From assembly GCA_947095585.1 (NCBI GenBank), contig OX352762.1, positions 48,540,594-48,604,593 on the forward strand: a DNA stretch of 64,000 bases, in the 5' to 3' direction. Position numbers and translations under genes: made by a program. The notes under the pieces were generated by a model that was not told the DNA's origin, did not search any database, and saw only the letters and a list, made by a program, of their open reading frames with translations. Every line of letters starts with the position of its first letter. Position 1 is the first letter of the stretch. Of the stretch, positions 33,101-44,451 are shown piece by piece. Origin of the DNA: Nephrocerus scutellatus (taxonomy: Eukaryota > Arthropoda > Insecta > Diptera > Pipunculidae).

Positions 33101-33198
33101 CCTCATCGATACGGAACGAGACAATCCCAAGAAAAACTAAATCAGGACGACATGTCCACTTTCCCAAAAGGTACCTTGAGACTTACATATCAAGGTAG
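30074..33198 (+). pseudogene. Pol, copy 3 (RT deleted, chimeric)
   Basis: Protease and the start of RT are normal to WASP at about 30776. A ~130-bp deletion then removes the block from [11 protein letters not shown] to KHIF and shifts frame (ends at a stop near 30808). Later damage includes a stop in the TFQRF region (CTTTTAAAGG near 30930) and a stop in GNKK (31309). The frame is open again from 31396 to 33198 (RNase H, integrase). TAT in place of the Asp codon persists (30799). Markers to about 31520 match copy 5, and from about 31905 onward match copies 1, 2 and 4, so this unit looks recombinant. Confidence 0.92.
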
Positions 33199-33234
33199 GT
33201 CGTAAGAGAAGCGTTGTCACTGAAGGGGGAGTAC

Positions 33235-33621
33235 TGTGGGCGTTCCGCGAACTATGAAACGTAGCAAGACAGGTTCGCTGCCCTATTAACAATAAAACAC
33301 GGCGTTAGTAAAAATAACAAAAAGTTGTTTTTAATGAACGCAGTTTTTTCCCCGGCATCATCAGAATATGATAGATAGAAGAAGAAAATCGAAAGTCGTG
33401 CACGTGTTCATCGTACTTAAAAATCGAAAGTCGTGCACGTGTTCATCGTACTTAAAAAATCGAAATCGACGATTAGTTTTTATTTTTTTTTAATGTGTAA
33501 TTTTGTATAAGGGTAAATATTAATATTGTTTAATAAAAATAAACTTAGTTCAAAAAATTAAAAAGTGTGTGGTGTGTAATTATTGTGAATTCCTACGACC
33601 AATAGGAAGAGCACCGCCACA
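33235..33621 (+). repeat. LTR D (387 bp, full)
   Basis: Same as LTRs B and C. Primer site at 33626. Confidence 0.95.
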
Positions 33622-33784
33622 TAATTGGTGACCCCGATAGTCGAACACATTTGTAGTATTTTTTTTAATTAAAAAGAAAGTGTGTTTTTGTAATAATACA
33701 AAAATAATAAATTATTTTTGCGACGCATAAATTACACGTACGCAATTACTGCCAAATATATTAAAAAAGAGAAACTTTGTGTAA

Positions 33785-34669
33785 AAGGCCACGTGTTTCG
33801 TCAAGTCGCGAAAAAAAAATGGAAATGAAAATACCGACGATGAAAATAAAGGAAAAATTCCTAATGCCAGCGAAACTACGGATGGTCGAGGAATATCTTC
33901 CGGGATAGCTCGAGTCGCGGTTAGAATTCCACCGTTTTGGAAGGCAAATCCCCCACTTTGGTTTTGCCAATTAGGGGTGCAGTTTGAAGCGAACGGCATT
34001 ACAGCCGATGAAACAAAATATAACACTGTAGTGGCTGCGATCGAGAGCAATATTCTTTCTATGGTGGACGATGTGGTGTTAAACCCTCCGAAGGTAAACA
34101 AATACTTAACACTGAAAAATCGATTAAAAGAATATTTTACGGAATCAGAGGAAAGTCGCTTGAAGAAGTTGCTGCGTGACAAATATTTGGGAGACCAACG
34201 ACCATCGCATTTTTTGAAGGAAATGCGCCAACTCGCAGGACCAAAGATTGGTAGTGAGTTCCTTAAGTCGCTCTGGATCCAGCGACTACCTACACAAATG
34301 CAGGCTATTTTATCAGTTAGCGGCGACGATTTAGACAAGCTCGCTACAATGGCCGATCGTATAATGGAGGTAACGAGGGGGTCGGAATTAAACGTGTGCA
34401 GTAAAACAAATGAAGCTATTTCAAATACCGAGAACCCAGTGGTAACATCATTAGAGACGAAAATAGACGCGCTGACGAAGAAGGTTGCCGAAATGAGTCG
34501 AAGTCGTTCACGTACACCGGGAAGATCACAAAATAACAGCAATGATTCGCGATCAACTTCTCGTAAGCGTACGGACTACAAAAATTGCTGGTACCATTAC
34601 AAATTTGGGAAAAAGGCTACTAAATGCCGTCCACCTTGCGATTTTACAAAGAATTACAAAGAAAACTAA
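33785..34669 (+). CDS. Gag, copy 4 (A9 version)
   Basis: The frame is open from 33785, without an ATG before the capsid block. It carries the [12 protein letters not shown] variant shared with copies 2, 3 and 5. The overlap with pol is altered: AATTACAAAGAAAACTAA replaces AATTCGGAAAACTAA, a 3-base gain, so both proteins are one residue longer. CHCC knuckle intact. Confidence 0.85.
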   Translation, partial: KATCFVKSRKKNGNENTDDENKGKIPNASETTDGRGISSGIARVAVRIPPFWKANPPLWFCQLGVQFEANGITADETKYNTVVAAIESNILSMVDDVVLNPPKVNKYLTLKNRLKEYFTESEESRLKKLLRDKYLGDQRPSHFLKEMRQLAGPKIGSEFLKSLWIQRLPTQMQAILSVSGDDLDKLATMADRIMEVTRGSELNVCSKTNEAISNTENPVVTSLETKIDALTKKVAEMSRSRSRTPGRSQNNSNDSRSTSRKRTDYKNCWYHYKFGKKATKCRPPCDFTKNYKEN

Positions 34670-37600
34670 TGAATCGATCGCTCATGGCGACTAGCGATCA
34701 AAATCTATTAAATAGTCGCCTTATTTTGTTTGGTAAATCAACAAATTTACATTTTTTGATTGATACGGGAGCCGACGTGTGCGTCATACCACCAGCAAAG
34801 AATATTAAGATGACCACATTAAATACGTTCCCGATTGATCTGTATGCTGCTAACCAGACAAAAATTAACGTTTATGGAAACAAAACAATTACGGTTGATT
34901 TGGGTTTGCGACGAAGCTTTACATGGATCTTTATCGTAGCCGATACCAGTAGAGCTATCATAGGTGCCGATTTTTTAAGCCACTTCGGTTTACTCGTGGA
35001 TTTAAAACGAAAGAAACTAATTGACGGTACAACCAATGTTAGTTCAATCGGTAGTATTTCGAGGGACCAAGCACCGAGCGTCACTACACTACGGACAATG
35101 GATTCTCCATACTTTGATTTACTCTCGAGGTATAAAGACCTTACACGTCCAAATACGGGTTTGAATCAAATTAAACACAACGTGACCCACGTTATCGAAA
35201 CAAAATGCGCTCCAGTATACTCAAAATTTCGACGATTAACAACGGAAAAACTCACTATCGCTAAACGGGAGTTCGATAATATGATGAAGCTGGGAATTTG
35301 TAGACCATCTAAAAGTCCGTGGGCCAGTCCTTTGCATTTGGTTAGAAAGGAAAACGGCGAATGGCGACCATGCGGTGACTACCGCCGACTTAACCATGCG
35401 ACAGTAGCCGACCGCTATCCAATACCGCACATCCAAGATTTAGCATACGGATTGCAGGGAAAACACATATTTTCCACAATCTATCTGGTAAAGGCATACC
35501 ACCAAATACCAATCGATCCATCGGATATAGAAAAAACAGCGATAATAACGCAATTTGGGTTATTCGAATTCCCAAGGATGACCTTCGGTTTGTGCAATGC
35601 TGCACAAACCTTTCAAAGGTTCATGCATGCCGTATTACGAGGATTCGATTTTGTTTTTCCTTATCTGGATGATGTGCTGATTTATTCCGATAACGCAGAA
35701 CAACATAAGGATCACCTGCTCAAAGTATTCGAACGATTTAGGGAGCATGGTATTGTTATCAACATGTCAAAATCGGTTTTTGGTAAAAGTACAGTAAAAT
35801 TTTTGGGTCATTTGATATCCGAAACAGGTACAAAGCCACTACCTGATAAAGTTGCCGCCATTGCCGAATATAAACAACCAACCGAAGTTAGAGGGTTGCG
35901 ACGATTTTTGGCAATGTGTAATTTTTATCGGCGATTTGTTCGAGACGCCGCTAAAATACAAATACCGTTGTTGAATTACATGAAGGGCAATAAAAAAAAC
36001 TACAAGACCAAGATCAACTGGACTTCCGAAGCAAAAAGTGCGTTTGAAAAATATAAAGTCGAGCTAGCGATCGCAGCGATGTTAGCCCATCCTTCAGCAA
36101 CGGATCCGCTATCGTTAATGGTCGACGCTTCCGACTACGCTATGGGAGCGGTGGTGCAGCAAATGTCAGGTACAAACTGGGTACCCCTTAGCTTCTTCTC
36201 GAGAAAGTTAACAGCGACACAACAAAAATATAGCGCTTACGACCGAGAATTGTTGGCTGCGTATTCAGCGGTAAAATGTTTTCGATTTATGCTGGAAGGA
36301 AGGAACTTCGTAATATATACAGACCATAAGCCGTTAACATTTGCTTTTCAGCAGAAACTAGAAAAGGCATCACCACGGCAGTTCCACCAATTGGATTACA
36401 TCGGCCAATTTTCGACCGTTATTAGACATATAGCGGGAAAAGATAATGTCGTCGCGGATGCTCTGTCGCGGGTAGAAACAATTTCTACTCCAAAACTGAT
36501 AGATCTCGACGAATTGGCGGATTTAAAAACAGCAGACGACGAGCTGAAGACATTGTTGGAATCGCAAAGCCATATGAGTTTGAGGCTAACACTAATGGTA
36601 TTACCCGGTAGTGATAGAAACATATTTTGCGAAGTAAAAGAAAACAGGATACGACCATATCTGCCAAAGGGATTACGACAAGAAATATTCCAAAGTTTGC
36701 ATGGTATAGCCCATCCAGGGGTAAAAGCGTCCACAACATTGATGAGTACGAAATATGTGTGGCCCGCCATGAATAAAGATTGCGCAAACTGGGCACGAAG
36801 CTGCGTCAAATGTCAGAAGGCAAAAATTTCGAGACATACGAAAAGCCCTCTAGGAAGATATGTACTTCCAGATAGCCGCTTTCAGCACCTAAATATAGAT
36901 ATTGTAGGTCCACTACCTAAATCACAAGGGTATAGCTACTTGCTAACATGTATCGATCGATTCTCAAGATGGACGGAAGCAATACCAACGGCGGATATAA
37001 CAGCGGAAAGCATAGCACGTGCAGTTTACGAAAATTGGATCTGTAGATTTGGAGTGCCGAGAAATATTACCACGGATCAAGGACAATTCGAATCTTCGCT
37101 TTTCAGAGAACTGGGAAAACTATTCGGGTTCAAACGTATAAGAACAACGGCATACCATCCAGCAGCAAACGGGTTAATAGAGAGATGGCATCGCGATGTC
37201 AAGTCGGCGTTAAAATTTTACGCTCCTGAAAGATGGGTGGAAACTCTACCTACCATTCTCTTGGGTATGAGAGCAACTTTTAAACCTGATTTAGGCGGAA
37301 CAACTTCGGAGATGGTATATGGCACGACGATTGTATTACCAGGGGAATATTTCTGCAAATCATCTAACAATTCAAACGAACATGAATTTATTTCCGATTT
37401 GAGAGAAAAAATGCAGAAATTGCAACCGGCACAAACTTCAAGGCATACAAAGGAAACACCTTTCGTTCATCCCGAATTAAAAAACTGTTCACATGTGTTT
37501 GTGAGGATAGAAGCAGTACAAAGTCCGCTGCAGCCTCCGTACGACGGTCCATTTATTATTCTCAGCCGACAGGAGAAAAATTTCAGATTACGGATAAAAG

Positions 37601-37881
37601 GTAAAGAGGTACTAGTTTCGATAGATCGACTAAAACCGGCGTTCATAGTGCAGGAGGCCGAAGATGAATCACTGGCGCTGCAAAATTCGCAGAAAAATGA
37701 ACCTGCCGAAAAAATTAAAGACAGCGAAATACCGCTAAACCAGGAATTGTCGAAAGCAGATGATGAAAAATTCGAGGAGATACCCTCATCGATACGGAAC
37801 GAGACAATCCCAAGAAAAACTAAATCAGGACGACATGTCCACTTTCCCAAAAGGTACCTTGAGACTTACATATCAAGGTAG
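34624..37881 (+). CDS. Pol, copy 4 (long ORF, catalytically compromised)
   Basis: 1085 codons; the extra residue is in the N-terminal KELQRKLM. It shares the silent GAATTCCCAAGG marker with copy 2 but FRRLTTEKL with copies 3 and 5. Motif A again has Tyr (TAT at 35482), and integrase TTDQGQFES again lacks the Arg. Otherwise protease, YLDD, RNase H, HHCC and the DDE acids are all present. Confidence 0.93.
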   Translation: MPSTLRFYKELQRKLMNRSLMATSDQNLLNSRLILFGKSTNLHFLIDTGADVCVIPPAKNIKMTTLNTFPIDLYAANQTKINVYGNKTITVDLGLRRSFTWIFIVADTSRAIIGADFLSHFGLLVDLKRKKLIDGTTNVSSIGSISRDQAPSVTTLRTMDSPYFDLLSRYKDLTRPNTGLNQIKHNVTHVIETKCAPVYSKFRRLTTEKLTIAKREFDNMMKLGICRPSKSPWASPLHLVRKENGEWRPCGDYRRLNHATVADRYPIPHIQDLAYGLQGKHIFSTIYLVKAYHQIPIDPSDIEKTAIITQFGLFEFPRMTFGLCNAAQTFQRFMHAVLRGFDFVFPYLDDVLIYSDNAEQHKDHLLKVFERFREHGIVINMSKSVFGKSTVKFLGHLISETGTKPLPDKVAAIAEYKQPTEVRGLRRFLAMCNFYRRFVRDAAKIQIPLLNYMKGNKKNYKTKINWTSEAKSAFEKYKVELAIAAMLAHPSATDPLSLMVDASDYAMGAVVQQMSGTNWVPLSFFSRKLTATQQKYSAYDRELLAAYSAVKCFRFMLEGRNFVIYTDHKPLTFAFQQKLEKASPRQFHQLDYIGQFSTVIRHIAGKDNVVADALSRVETISTPKLIDLDELADLKTADDELKTLLESQSHMSLRLTLMVLPGSDRNIFCEVKENRIRPYLPKGLRQEIFQSLHGIAHPGVKASTTLMSTKYVWPAMNKDCANWARSCVKCQKAKISRHTKSPLGRYVLPDSRFQHLNIDIVGPLPKSQGYSYLLTCIDRFSRWTEAIPTADITAESIARAVYENWICRFGVPRNITTDQGQFESSLFRELGKLFGFKRIRTTAYHPAANGLIERWHRDVKSALKFYAPERWVETLPTILLGMRATFKPDLGGTTSEMVYGTTIVLPGEYFCKSSNNSNEHEFISDLREKMQKLQPAQTSRHTKETPFVHPELKNCSHVFVRIEAVQSPLQPPYDGPFIILSRQEKNFRLRIKGKEVLVSIDRLKPAFIVQEAEDESLALQNSQKNEPAEKIKDSEIPLNQELSKADDEKFEEIPSSIRNETIPRKTKSGRHVHFPKRYLETYISR

Positions 37882-37917
37882 GTCGTAAGAGAAGCGTTGT
37901 CACTGAAGGGGGAGTAC

Positions 37918-38275
37918 TGTGGGCGTTCCGCGAACTATGAAACGTAGCAAGACAGGTTCGCTGCCCTATTAACAATAAAACACGGCGTTAGTAAAAATAA
38001 CAAAAAGTTGTTTTTAATGAACGCAGTTTTTTCCCCGGCATCATCAGAATATGATAGATAGAAGAAGAAAATCGAAAGTCGTGCACGTGTTCATCGTACT
38101 TAAAAATCGAAAGTCGTGCACGTGTTCATCGTACTTAAAAAATCGAAATCGACGATTAGTTTTTATTTTTTTTTAATGTGTAATTTTGTATAAGGGTAAA
38201 GGTTCAAAAAATTAAAAAGTGTGTGGTGTGTAATTATTGTGAATTCCTACGACCAATAGGAAGAGCACCGCCACA
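37918..38275 (+). repeat. LTR E (358 bp, internal 29-bp deletion)
   Basis: AAGGGTAAA joins directly to GGTTCAAAAAATT, losing the AATAAA-containing segment present in the other LTRs. Primer site at 38280. The missing stretch probably held the polyadenylation signal. Confidence 0.93.
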
Positions 38276-38438
38276 TAATTGGTGACCCCGATAGTCGAAC
38301 ACATTTGTAGTATTTTTTTTAATTAAAAAGAAAGTGTGTTTTTGTAATAATACAAAAATAATAAATTATTTTTGCGACGCATAAATTACACGTACGCAAT
38401 TACTGCCAAATATATTAAAAAAGAGAAACTTTGTGTAA

Positions 38439-39287
38439 AAGGCCACGTGTTTCGTCAAGTCGCGAAAAAAAAATGGAAATGAAAATACCGACGATGAAAA
38501 TAAAGGAAAAATTCCTAATGCCAGCGAAACTACGGATGGTCGAGGAATATCTTCCGGGATAGCTCGAGTCGCGGTTAGAATTCCACCGTTTTGGAAGGCA
38601 AATCCCCCACTTTGGTTTTGCCAATTAGGGGTGCAGTTTGAAGCGAACGGCATTACAGCCGATGAAACAAAATATAACACTGTAGTGGCTGCGATCGAGA
38701 GCAATATTCTTTCTATGGTGGACGATGTGGTGTTAAACCCTCCGAAGGTAAACAAATACTTAACACTGAAAAATCGATTAAAAGAATATTTTACGGAATC
38801 AGAGGAAAGTCGCTTGAAGAAGTTGCTGCGTGACAAATATTTGGGAGACCAACGACCATCGCATTTTTTGAAGGAAATGCGCCAACTCGCAGGACCAAAG
38901 ATTGGTAGTGAGTTCCTTAAGTTTTAAGTTTTATCAGTTAGCGGCGACGATTTAGACAAGCTCGCTACAATGGCCGATCGTATAATGGAGGTAACGAGGG
39001 GGTCGGAATTAAACGTGTGCAGTAAAACAAATGAAGCTATTTCAAATACCGAGAACCCAGTGGTAACATCATTAGAGACGAAAATAGACGCGCTGACGAA
39101 GAAGGTTGCCGAAATGAGTCGAAGTCGTTCACGTACACCGGGAAGATCACAAAATAACAGCAATGATTCGCGATCAACTTCTCGTAAGCGTACGGACTAC
39201 AAAAATTGCTGGTACCATTACAAATTTGGGAAAAAGGCTACTAAATGCCGTCCACCTTGCGATTTTACAAAGAATTCGGAAAACTAA
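38439..39287 (+). pseudogene. Gag, copy 5 (deleted)
   Basis: Capsid reads normally to GSEFLK, then a ~35-bp deletion (CTTAAGTTTTAAGTTTTATC) removes the [13 protein letters not shown] block and introduces a stop at 38925. A second open piece (38970-39287) carries the Ser/Arg-rich region and CHCC knuckle. A9 tract at about 38465. Confidence 0.9.
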
Positions 39288-42200
39288 TGAATCGATCGCT
39301 CATGGCGACTAGCGATCAAAATCTATTAAATAGTCGCCTTATTTTGTTTGGTAAATCAACAAATTTACATTTTTTGATTGATACGGGAGCCGACGTGTGC
39401 GTCATACCACCAGCAAAGAATATTAAGATGACCACATTAAATACGTTCCCGATTGATCTGTATGCTGCTAACCAGACAAAAATTAACGTTTATGGAAACA
39501 AAACAATTACGGTTGATTTGGGTTTGCGACGAAGCTTTACATGGATCTTTATCGTAGCCGATACCAGTAGAGCTATCATAGGTGCCGATTTTTTAAGCCA
39601 CTTCGGTTTACTCGTGGATTTAAAACGAAAGAAACTAATTGACGGTACAACCAATGTTAGTTCAATCGGTAGTATTTCGAGGGACCAAGCACCGAGCGTC
39701 ACTACACTACGGACAATGGATTCTCCATACTTTGATTTACTCTCGAGGTATAAAGACCTTACACGTCCAAATACTGGTTTGAATCAAATTAAACACAACG
39801 TGACCCACGTTATCGAAACAAAATGCGCTCCAGTATACTCAAAATTTCGACGATTAACAACGGAAAAACTCACTATCGCTAAACGGGAGTTCGATAATAT
39901 GATGAAGCTGGGAATTTGTAGACCATCTAAAAGTCCGTGGGCCAGTCCATTCCACAATTTTCCACAATCTATCTGGTAAAGGCATACCACCAAATACCAA
40001 TCGAGCCATCGGATATAGAAAAAACAGCGATAATAACGCCATTTGGGTTATTCGAGTTCCCTAGGATGACCTTCGGTTTGTGCAATGCTGCACATGCATG
40101 CCGTATTACGAGGATTCGATTTTGTTTTTCCTTATCTGGATGATGTGCTGATTTATTCCGACAACGCAGAGCAACATAAGGATCACCTGCTCAAAGTATT
40201 CGAACGATTTAGGGAGCATGGTATTGTTATCAACATGTCAAAATCGGTTTTTGGTAAAAGTACAGTAAAATGTTTGGGTCATTTGATATCCGAAACAGGT
40301 ACAAAGCCACTACCTGATAAAGTTGCCGCCATTGCCGAATATAAACAACCAACCGAAGTTAGAGGGTTGCGACGATTTTTGGCAATGTGTAATTTTTATC
40401 GGCGATTTGTTCGAGACGCCGCTAAAATACAAATACCGTTGTTGAATTACATGAAGGGCAATTAAAAAAACTACAAGACCAAGATCAACTGGACTTCCGA
40501 AGCAAAAAGTGCGTTTGAAAAATATAAAGTCGAGCTAGCGAACGCAGCGATGTTAGCCCATCCTTCAGCAACGGATCCGCTATCGTTAATGGTCGACGCT
40601 TCCGACTACGCTATGGGAGCGGTGGTGCAGCAAATGTCAGGTACAAACTGGGTACCCCTTAGCTTCTTCTCGAAAAAGTTAACAGCGACACAACAAAAAT
40701 ATAGCGCTTACGACCGAGAATTGTTGGCTGCGTATTCAGCGGTAAAATGTTTTCGATTTATGCTGGAAGGAAGGAACTTCGTAATATATACAGACCATAA
40801 GCCGTTAACATTTGCTTTTCAGCAGAAACTAGAAAAGGCATCACCACGGCAGTTCCACCAATTGGATTACATCGGCCAATTTTCGACCGTTATTAGACAT
40901 ATAGCGGGAAAAGATAATGTCGTCGCGGATGCTCTGTCGCGGGTAGAAACAATTTCTACTCCAAAACTGATAGATCTCGACGAATTGGCGGATTTAAAAA
41001 CAGCAGACGACGAGCTGAAGACATTGTTGGAATCGCAAAGCCATATGAGTTTGAGGCTAACACCAATGGTATTACCCAGTAGTGATAGAAACATATTTTG
41101 CGAAGTAAAAGAAAACAGGATACGACCATATCTACCAAAGGGATTACGACAAGAAATATTCCAAAGTTTGCATGGTATAGCCCATCCAGGGGTAAAAGCG
41201 TCCACAACATTGATGAGTACGAAATATGTGTGGCCCGCCATGAATAAAGATTGCGCAAACTGGGCACGAAGCTGCGTCAAATGTCAGAAGGCAAAAATTT
41301 CGAGACATACGAAAAGCCCTCTAGGAAGATATGTACTTCCAGATAGCCGCTTTCAGCACCTAAATATAGATATTATAGGTCCACTACCTAAATCAGAAGG
41401 GTATAGCTACTTGCTAACATGTATAGATCGATTCTCAAGATGGACGGAAGCAATACCAACGGCGGATATAACAGCGGAAAGCATAGCACGTGCAGTTTAC
41501 GAAAATTGGATCTGTAGATTTGGAGTGCCGAGAAATATTACCACGGATCAAGGACGACAATTCGAATCTTCGCTTTTCAGAGAACTGGGAAAACTATTCG
41601 GGTTCAAACGTATAAGAACAACGGCATACCACCCAGCAGCAAACGGGTTAATAGAGAGATGGCATCGCGATGTCAAGTCGGCGTTAAAATGTTACGCTCC
41701 TGAAAGATGGGTGGAAACTCTACCTACCATTCTCTTGGGTATGAGAGCAACTTTTAAACCTGATTTAGGCGGAAAAACTTCGGAGATGGTATATGGCACG
41801 ACGATTGTATTACCAGGGGAATTTTTCTGCAAATCATCTAACAATTCAAACGAACATGAATTTATTTCCGATTTGAGAGAAAAAATGCAGAAATTGCAAC
41901 CGGCACAAACTTCAAGGCATACAAAGGAAACACCTTTCGTTCATCCCGAATTAAAAAACTGTTCACATGTGTTTGTGAGGATAGAAGCAGTACAAAGTCC
42001 GCTGCAGCCTCCGTACGACGGTCCATTTATTATTCTCAGCCGACAGGAGAAAAATTTCAGATTACGGATAAAAGGTAAAGAGGAACCTTTCGATAGATCG
42101 ACTAAAACCGGCGTTTATACTGCAGGAGGCCGAAGATGAATCACTCGCGCTGCAAAATTCGCAGAAAAATGAACCTGCCGAAAAAATTAAAGACAGCGAA

Positions 42201-42351
42201 ATACCGCTAAACCAGGAATTGTCGAAAGCAGATGATGAAAAATTCGAGGAGATACCCTCATCGATACGGAACGAGACAATCCCAAGAAAAACTAAATCAG
42301 GACGACATGTCCACTTTCCCAAAAGGTACCTTGAGACTTACATATCAAGGT
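39245..42351 (+). pseudogene. Pol, copy 5 (most diverged unit)
   Basis: It has the same RT deletion as copy 3 ([11 protein letters not shown], stop at 39979), an extra ~17-bp loss at GCTGCACATGCATG (40087) and the GNKK stop (40465). RNase H and integrase are open from 40550 to 42139; the C-terminus is shifted by a change at GAGGAACCTTTCG (about 42082). Integrase reads TTDQGRQFES, keeping the Arg missing elsewhere, so its D-to-E spacing is 35. It carries private changes (GPLPKSEGY, SALKCYAP, GGKTSEM). Motif A has Tyr (TAT at 39970). Confidence 0.92.
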
Positions 42352-42389
42352 AGGTCGTAAGAGAAGCGTTGTCACTGAAGGGGGAGTAC

Positions 42390-42763
42390 TGTGGGCGTTC
42401 CGCGAACTATGAAACGTAGCTGCCCTATTAACAAAAAAACACGGCGTTAGTAATAATAACAAAAAGTTGTTTTTAATGAACGCAGTTTTTTCCCCGGCAT
42501 CATCAGAATATGATAGATAGAAGAAGAAAATCGAAATTCGTGCACGTGTTCATCGTACTTAAAAATCGAAAGTCGTGCACGTGTTCATCGTACTTAAAAA
42601 ATCGAAATCGACGATTAGTTTTTATTTTTTTTTAATGTGTAATTTTGTATAAGGGTAAATATTAATATTGTTTAATAAAAATAAACTTAGTTCAAAAAAT
42701 TAAAAAGTGTGTGGTGTGTAATTATTGTGAATTCCTACGACCAATAGGAAGAGCACCGCCACA
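42390..42763 (+). repeat. LTR F (374 bp, right end of array)
   Basis: It has a 13-bp loss (GAAACGTAGCTGCCC) and several private substitutions, matching the divergence of copy 5. It ends CACCGCCACA and is followed not by a primer site but by CTTAAAAGATGTCGC, part of a pogo/Tigger transposase frame. Confidence 0.93.
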
Positions 42764-43737
42764 ACTTAAAAGATGTCGCAAATGCAGTCGAGACGTATTT
42801 ATTTTTTCGTGCACTACCTGAAAAAACTCTTCAGTTAAAGGGTGAAAAATGTCATGGTGGTAAACAGTCTAAGGAAAGACTAACTATTCTTTTGTGTGTA
42901 TTTGCTGATGGTTCCATTGAAAAACCTCTTGTCATTGGTAAAGCGAAAAAGCCACGATGTTTTCGTAATTTAGACGTGAAAAATTTGCCAGTTATGTGGA
43001 GATCTAATAAAAAGGCCTGGATGACGTCTCTTATAATGGCTGCTACAATTTAATAGTGCAATGGAAAAACAAGGTAAGATATGCCTTTTTCTTGACAATG
43101 CAACATCGCATCCAAAAATATCCCTAAGCAATATAAAATTGATATTTTTTCCACCAAATATGACAAGCACATCCCAACCGAGACGCAGGGATCATAAAAA
43201 GTTTCAAGACTTATTATTAATATGGAAACTTACAATAATGTGCATGACTTATCCAGATCTACAAACTGTTTAGATGTCATTTATTGGACTCAAACTGTCA
43301 TTTCAGAAATTTCGCCAAGTTGCATAAAAATTGCTTTTAAAAATGTGGATTTAATATTGAACTTGTAGAAGAGCAGAGTGAAAATGCAGGTAACCTTTTA
43401 CCTCTACTTATAAGAGCTAATGTCGAAGATGTGTCAGCTATTGATTTTATAAACATTGATGCAAACGCTAAACAGAGTCCGAAGAAATTGAATTCGCTTC
43501 TTTAGAAGCAACGAATGTTTCGTCAGATGGCGAAGAATCTGATGATTTTCGAAGCTCTTCAAGCGTTTCAATTTCTGGAGTTGCAGCACTTAATGCTTTA
43601 GAAATTGTACGTAATTATGCAGTTGAAAATGGTAGTCAAAGCATAATTAACAGTTGCTTTTTACTAAGCAATGAAATAAAAAAAATATTTTGGAAAAACA
43701 TATGCAACAAAAGAAAATATCGGATTATTTTCATTGA
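42764..43737 (+). pseudogene. pogo/Tigger-type (DDE_1) transposase remnant
   Basis: Reads LKDVANAVETYLFFRALPEK, TLQLKGEKCHGGKQSKERLT, LLCVFADGSIEKPLVIGKAK, NKKAWMTS and, in another frame, FLDNATSHPKISLSNIKLIF then PPNMTSTSQP. This is the order of the DDE core of CENP-B-like pogo/Tigger transposases. The C-terminal tail ends in MQQKKISDYF at about 43733. Stops occur near 43051 and several frameshifts after 43250. The N-terminal DNA-binding part is absent; its place is taken by LTR F of the array. Confidence 0.85.
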
Positions 43738-44060
43738 TCAGTTTTTTTATTAAAATTAATTGATTTTTTGTTTGTTTGTTAAAATGAATTATGTTTTTTT
43801 TTTAAGAATTAAGTTCTCTGTTTAATTAAATGAAAAGTTTTTTGTTAATCTGAATTTTTTTGTTAAAATGAATTATGTTTTTTAATTATATAAGTTTTTT
43901 GTTTAATTAAATCATTTTTTTTATAAACTGAAATGTTTTTTGTTCTTAAGGTAATTTTTTATTTATATATATATATATATATAGAATCGTAGACTATGCA
44001 TTTGATCATGTGATGATCTTTAGCAAAGTTGTTGTGCATGAGCCCGCGATGGTTTCCCGC
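43738..44060. other. AT-rich stretch with (TA)n
   Basis: It has repeated GTTTAATTAAAT and TTTTTTGTTAA motifs, probably the 3' end of the Tigger-like element, and a TA microsatellite at about 43965-43982. No gene. Confidence 0.6.
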
Positions 44061-44061
44061 T

Positions 44062-44205
44062 AGGTGGCGCTGGTGTCGTTTTTTTTTCTTCGAAAATTCT
44101 TATTTATGGAACGATTTGGCTCAAATTCACACCATATAATATTTAAATAAAAAGAAAGTCGTTGACAAAATTTGGACCCGATAGGTGGCGCTGGGGTGGA
44201 AAATT
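44062..44205 (+). repeat. GGTGGCGCTGG repeat unit
   Basis: TAGGTGGCGCTGG occurs at about 44069 and 44181, around GAACGATTTGGCTCAAATTC and AAAGTCGTTGACAAAATTTG. The same unit is present in inverse orientation at 59200-59365. Confidence 0.75.
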
Positions 44206-44412
44206 TAGTTTTCCCTGTATCAGAGGGCGGGAGGTCAGTGGGCGGGAGGCCGCTAAATGGAAAAATTTGTATGGGAGCCCCCCGATCCCGCTGTCCGATC
44301 TCTCTGACATTGTAATAGAAAGTATTGTCACCGGAAATATACATGTGTGCAAAATTTCTATAAAATCTGGCTTTGGGAAATGAGTTGAAAATTGATCAGA
44401 AAATCTGACCCG
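44206..44412 (+). repeat. Dispersed repeat, copy d (partial)
   Basis: Contains AATAGAAAGTATTGTCACCG, GAAATATACATGTGTGCAAA and AAAATTGATCAGAAAATCTG, the 3'-terminal module of the AATTCTCTA-end family. It ends abruptly at the LINE start near 44413 instead of at the usual terminus. Confidence 0.7.
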
Positions 44413-44451
44413 CCAGCCCAGGATCGACCCAGGATTTCACCTGGCCAAAGA

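Larger units (their letters stand above)
19638..42763 (+). mobile_element. Head-to-tail array of five CsRn1-like Ty3/gypsy units sharing LTRs
   Basis: The order is LTR (truncated)-int1-LTR-int2-LTR-int3-LTR-int4-LTR-int5-LTR, with LTR starts 4568, 4549, 4683 and 4472 bp apart. Each internal region begins with a primer site TGGTGACCCCGA (fits tRNA-Trp as in CsRn1/Kabuki-type elements) and ends with a polypurine tract GAAGGGGGAG. Gag has a CHCC knuckle (CX2HX9CX3C), a reported feature of the CsRn1 group. No unit has its own pair of LTRs plus target duplication, so this is not five independent insertions. Copies are nearly identical, which implies recent expansion or an assembly artefact. Confidence 0.9.

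Noticed and set aside
19638..42763. Five independent nested or adjacent insertions
   Set aside because: Only one LTR lies between neighbouring internal regions and no target duplications separate units.
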